This document shows, piece by piece, positions 61,749 through 64,000 of a stretch of 64,000 nt of DNA (its first letter is position 1; the number at the start of each line of letters is the position of its first letter). Source of the stretch: CAIXSC01 sp046349915 (GTDB lineage Bacteria; Planctomycetota; Planctomycetia; Pirellulales; Pirellulaceae); contig JAXMBL010000008.1 of assembly GCA_046349915.1 (NCBI GenBank), forward strand, positions 505,266 through 569,265. Direction: 5' to 3'. The notes beneath the pieces were generated by a model. That model saw nothing but the letters and a program-made list of their open reading frames with translations. It had not been told where the DNA came from and did not search any database. Both the position numbers and the translations under genes were made by a program.

Positions 61749-63944
61749 CTAACGCCAATCACCGCTCAGGACAAACGCGGCCCAGTAACGAGCGGAGAGG
61801 CGTCGTGGCGGAATGGCGTCCGATGATCCCTCCGCCAAGCGGTCCGCAAGCAGTCCGTCGGCGCCATTCAACATCCAGAGCTGCGTTTCGCGCAGCGCGT
61901 CCAGCTTTCCGAGACGTTTCTCCCAAAGATTGAGGTAAAATCTCTCCATGAGTAACTCGGTGGCGGAGTCATCGACTTTCCACAGGCTGGCCACAACGGT
62001 TCGCGCACCCGCGACCTGAAAGGCGCGTTGAAGACCCAGCAGTCCCTCGCCCGCGACCGCCTCCCCCAGCGCCGTTTCACAGGCCGAAAGCACGACCAGT
62101 TCGGCCGCGCCAAGGTCCATTTGCGCGACTTCGATGGCGCGCAGGATGCCATCGTCGTCGTTTATGCCACCCTCCTGTGCTTCGTCGCGATTGGCGCCAG
62201 CCAACGCGATGCCCGAAAGCAGCCCTGAATGAAGATCGCCATGCGTTGTTCCGTCGGCCATTGAGTTCGGTCCCGCAGTAGTCAACATTGCCAGGCCGCG
62301 CTCCGTCCACCTGACTCGATGCAAGATAGACTGCAACTCGGCCGGCGCAAAGAAACCGTGTGTGACCAGGTGTAGGTAGCCACTACCTGTCGCGAGGCGA
62401 CGAAACGCTTCCTCGGTCGCCGCCGTCTGCCGTAATTCGTGAATGTGACCACCTGGATGGCTATTATGAAACGTGTCGCGAATGAGCTGAAACTCCCTGG
62501 CAAAACCTGGCAGCGGAGCGAAACGTCTGGCGCCTGTCCGGTTGGAGGAGTCGGCCGGAGGTTCGCGGAAGACCTGATCGGAGTTCGAACGACCTGGGTC
62601 GGCGGCGAAATCGACGTCGCCTAACAGCAGAAGCGTGTCCGCCGGATCCGTCGTCCTGGCCTCCGCGGACGGAGACTTCGCTGGGAAAGCGCGGAGTTCG
62701 GGAAGCATCTGAGGTACAGGGACGACCGCGAGCGGCAGGCGTTCGATCAAGCAATGCCCGGCCTCGTCGATTGGCAGCGCCGCGAATGGAAAGCGGGCCA
62801 AGGCGCCGTCCGGTGAAATCAACAGGGCTTTGACTCCCGTCAGCCGCTCCTGTAACGGCTGCCAGACAAGAGTGTGCAACTCAGAGGCAGCATGTCTCCC
62901 TTCCTCATCTTCGCCGAATGTCCGACGCCACTGTTCGACTGCCTTCTCGATCGGCGCCGCGGGTCCCAATTCAATGCGTACAATGGGCAGCTCGCGGCGA
63001 ACCACGAAGGCGGTCAACTGTCGCTGCGGCGCGGACGCGTCTTCACCTTCCGCCGTCAGGCCGCTGCGAGAGTACTCCAGCAGATCGACCAGAGCCATGT
63101 CGAGTGGCAATGCGGCGCGCAGTTCCGCCGATGTCAGGCGGGAAGCGAGCCGTTCTTTTTGGAATGCCGCACACCGTGTCGCCAACTCGCTCTCCAGCTC
63201 TTCCTTGCGTTGGAAGAGCGCGGCCGACTGCGCTCTCCAGGACGCTCGCTGTTCGGGGGCGGGCAGCGCGCAGATCATTGTCGCCAGCCGGCCGGTGACC
63301 GTCTGCAGCTGCTCGAACAGCGGCGCCAGCTCCTTCTGGTCTCGCGCCAAGCGCAATCGTCGTTGGCGCGCGAAGACCGCGCCCTTCCAGGCCAGCACCT
63401 GATCGTAAGCTTTCTCCGGCGCGACGCGTGGGCGTGCGGAAAACGCCAGATAGTTGTCCAGCCGAAACCGCAGGGAGCGGAGCATCAACAGTTGCTGCCG
63501 TTCCGACTGGCCGCCCGTGGCGAGATCGAGGTTACGTCGAATGACGAGCAGCGCCTCGGTGAGCGCGGGTTCGGCCAATTCTGGGCGGTTCTGCGCATCG
63601 TAGAACGATCCGAGGTTGCTGAGGTAACGGGCATATTCCGGATGCTCAAGCCCTCCCGCGTCACGAGCCACCTCGACGGCACGCTGAAAATACGACTCTG
63701 CCGCCGCCCGCTCATGCTGCCTCGCTGCAACCGACGCCAAATTGTTCAGAAACGTTGCGTACCGCATATGTTTTTGAGCGGCGGCGTGTTCGCCGATCTC
63801 GGACGCGCGGAGAAAGGCTTGCCGTGCCGTCGCATCATCCTTCAGATCGAACAGCACCAAACCCAGATTGTTCAAGCTGGCCGCATAATCCAGGTGGGCT
63901 TCGCCGAGCAGAATGCGAGTTTGCTCGGCCGCGACGCCTAGCCC
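61749..63944 (-). CDS. TPR-CHAT protease, 5' end missing or disrupted
   Basis: The open frame spans 61749-63944; the first usable start is a TTG at 63875 without ribosome site, and codons before it still look coding (RILLGEAHLDYAAS, a TPR helix) until an in-frame TAG at 63945. TPR-like repeats cover residues about 1-130 from the TTG (NNLGLVLFDLKDDATARQAFLRASEIG and following), a helical linker to about 230, then the CHAT caspase-like domain: YLHLVTHGFF with His506 and LVVLSACETALGEAVAGEGLLGLQRAFQVAGARTVVASLWKVDD with Cys599. Both catalytic residues are present. CHAT proteases act in cytoplasmic signalling and in CRISPR type III-E and other defence systems; no such partner is visible. Loss of the N-terminus is discussed under the findings. 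Confidence 0.85.
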   Translation of the reverse strand, partial: GLGVAAEQTRILLGEAHLDYAASLNNLGLVLFDLKDDATARQAFLRASEIGEHAAAQKHMRYATFLNNLASVAARQHERAAAESYFQRAVEVARDAGGLEHPEYARYLSNLGSFYDAQNRPELAEPALTEALLVIRRNLDLATGGQSERQQLLMLRSLRFRLDNYLAFSARPRVAPEKAYDQVLAWKGAVFARQRRLRLARDQKELAPLFEQLQTVTGRLATMICALPAPEQRASWRAQSAALFQRKEELESELATRCAAFQKERLASRLTSAELRAALPLDMALVDLLEYSRSGLTAEGEDASAPQRQLTAFVVRRELPIVRIELGPAAPIEKAVEQWRRTFGEDEEGRHAASELHTLVWQPLQERLTGVKALLISPDGALARFPFAALPIDEAGHCLIERLPLAVVPVPQMLPELRAFPAKSPSAEARTTDPADTLLLLGDVDFAADPGRSNSDQVFREPPADSSNRTGARRFAPLPGFAREFQLIRDTFHNSHPGGHIHELRQTAATEEAFRRLATGSGYLHLVTHGFFAPAELQSILHRVRWTERGLAMLTTAGPNSMADGTTHGDLHSGLLSGIALAGANRDEAQEGGINDDDGILRAIEVAQMDLGAAELVVLSACETALGEAVAGEGLLGLQRAFQVAGARTVVASLWKVDDSATELLMERFYLNLWEKRLGKLDALRETQLWMLNGADGLLADRLAEGSSDAIPPRRLSARYWAAFVLSGDWR

Positions 63945-64000
63945 CTAAACAAGCTTACGCCTGCGGTTAGATACCGCACAAAACTCCTGAAAACACGAAA

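Noticed and set aside
61749..63944. CHAT protease as part of a CRISPR type III-E or gasdermin-like defence system
   Set aside because: No Cas, gasdermin or other effector gene is adjacent; the neighbours are a molybdopterin hydroxylase and the window edge.
1..64000. A RAYT or other transposase to move the hairpins
   Set aside because: I looked for HUH/Y1, DDE and serine recombinase motifs among the plausible genes and found none, so mobility depends on genes elsewhere or is historical.

Overview
This window looks like planctomycete chromosome, most likely Pirellulales-like. The evidence is the gene content: two PSD1 (DUF1587/1592/1588/1585) secreted cytochromes paired with DUF1552 proteins, a DUF1549/DUF1553 protein, two DUF1501 proteins, four formylglycine-type sulfatases, a DUF1080 protein, a PPC-domain protein, and a secreted protein with the LEERTVLT-type N-terminus. 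Signal peptides and twin-arginine leaders are frequent. I see no rRNA, tRNA, CRISPR array, phage or conjugation genes, and no transposase.

Layout. 0-0.4 kb: 3' end of a QueD/PTPS-like gene. 0.4-13.4 kb: two PSD1-DUF1552 pairs in opposite orientation around a large VioB-like ferritin-fold protein. 13.6-19.3 kb: an old-yellow-enzyme reductase, then an ECF42-type sigma factor followed by its usual partners (DUF1579, YCII/DGPF, a PhnB-like VOC protein and a DGPF-GyrI fusion). These last genes are separated by three copies of a 310-bp repeat element. 19.7-23.0 kb: two sulfatases and a GIY-YIG protein. 23.2-30.4 kb (minus strand): a translationally coupled cluster of Rid/chorismatase-like, DUF1549/1553, DUF1501 and PPC-domain genes. 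30.6-36.8 kb: a PP2C phosphatase, two SGNH-like proteins (one with leucine-rich repeats) and a Na+/H+ antiporter. 36.9-43.4 kb: a decayed SASA esterase, a sulfatase, a DUF1501 protein and a tandem alpha/beta hydrolase. 43.6-54.6 kb: a small zinc-finger protein, DUF1963, a frameshifted membrane protein, DUF1080, a sulfatase, a second tandem hydrolase, an amidohydrolase and an M19-like protein. 55.2-64 kb: an SBBP/RTX secreted protein, a molybdopterin hydroxylase (IorA/IorB type), and a TPR-CHAT protease gene without a normal 5' end.

The strongest unexplained signal is in the intergenic DNA. About 40 short hairpins fall into several families unrelated in stem sequence but identical in design: a GTAC, GTAG or GTGG head, a 7-9 nt perfect stem, and a three-base loop (usually TTC, TCC or TCT). 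This is the architecture of REP elements mobilised by RAYT transposases, although none is encoded here. One family also forms the ends of the 310-bp elements. The families are spatially segregated: the CGACGGACT and GCTCGC types occur from 0 to 39.6 kb and the GGCAGGTT type from 44.2 to 55.1 kb.
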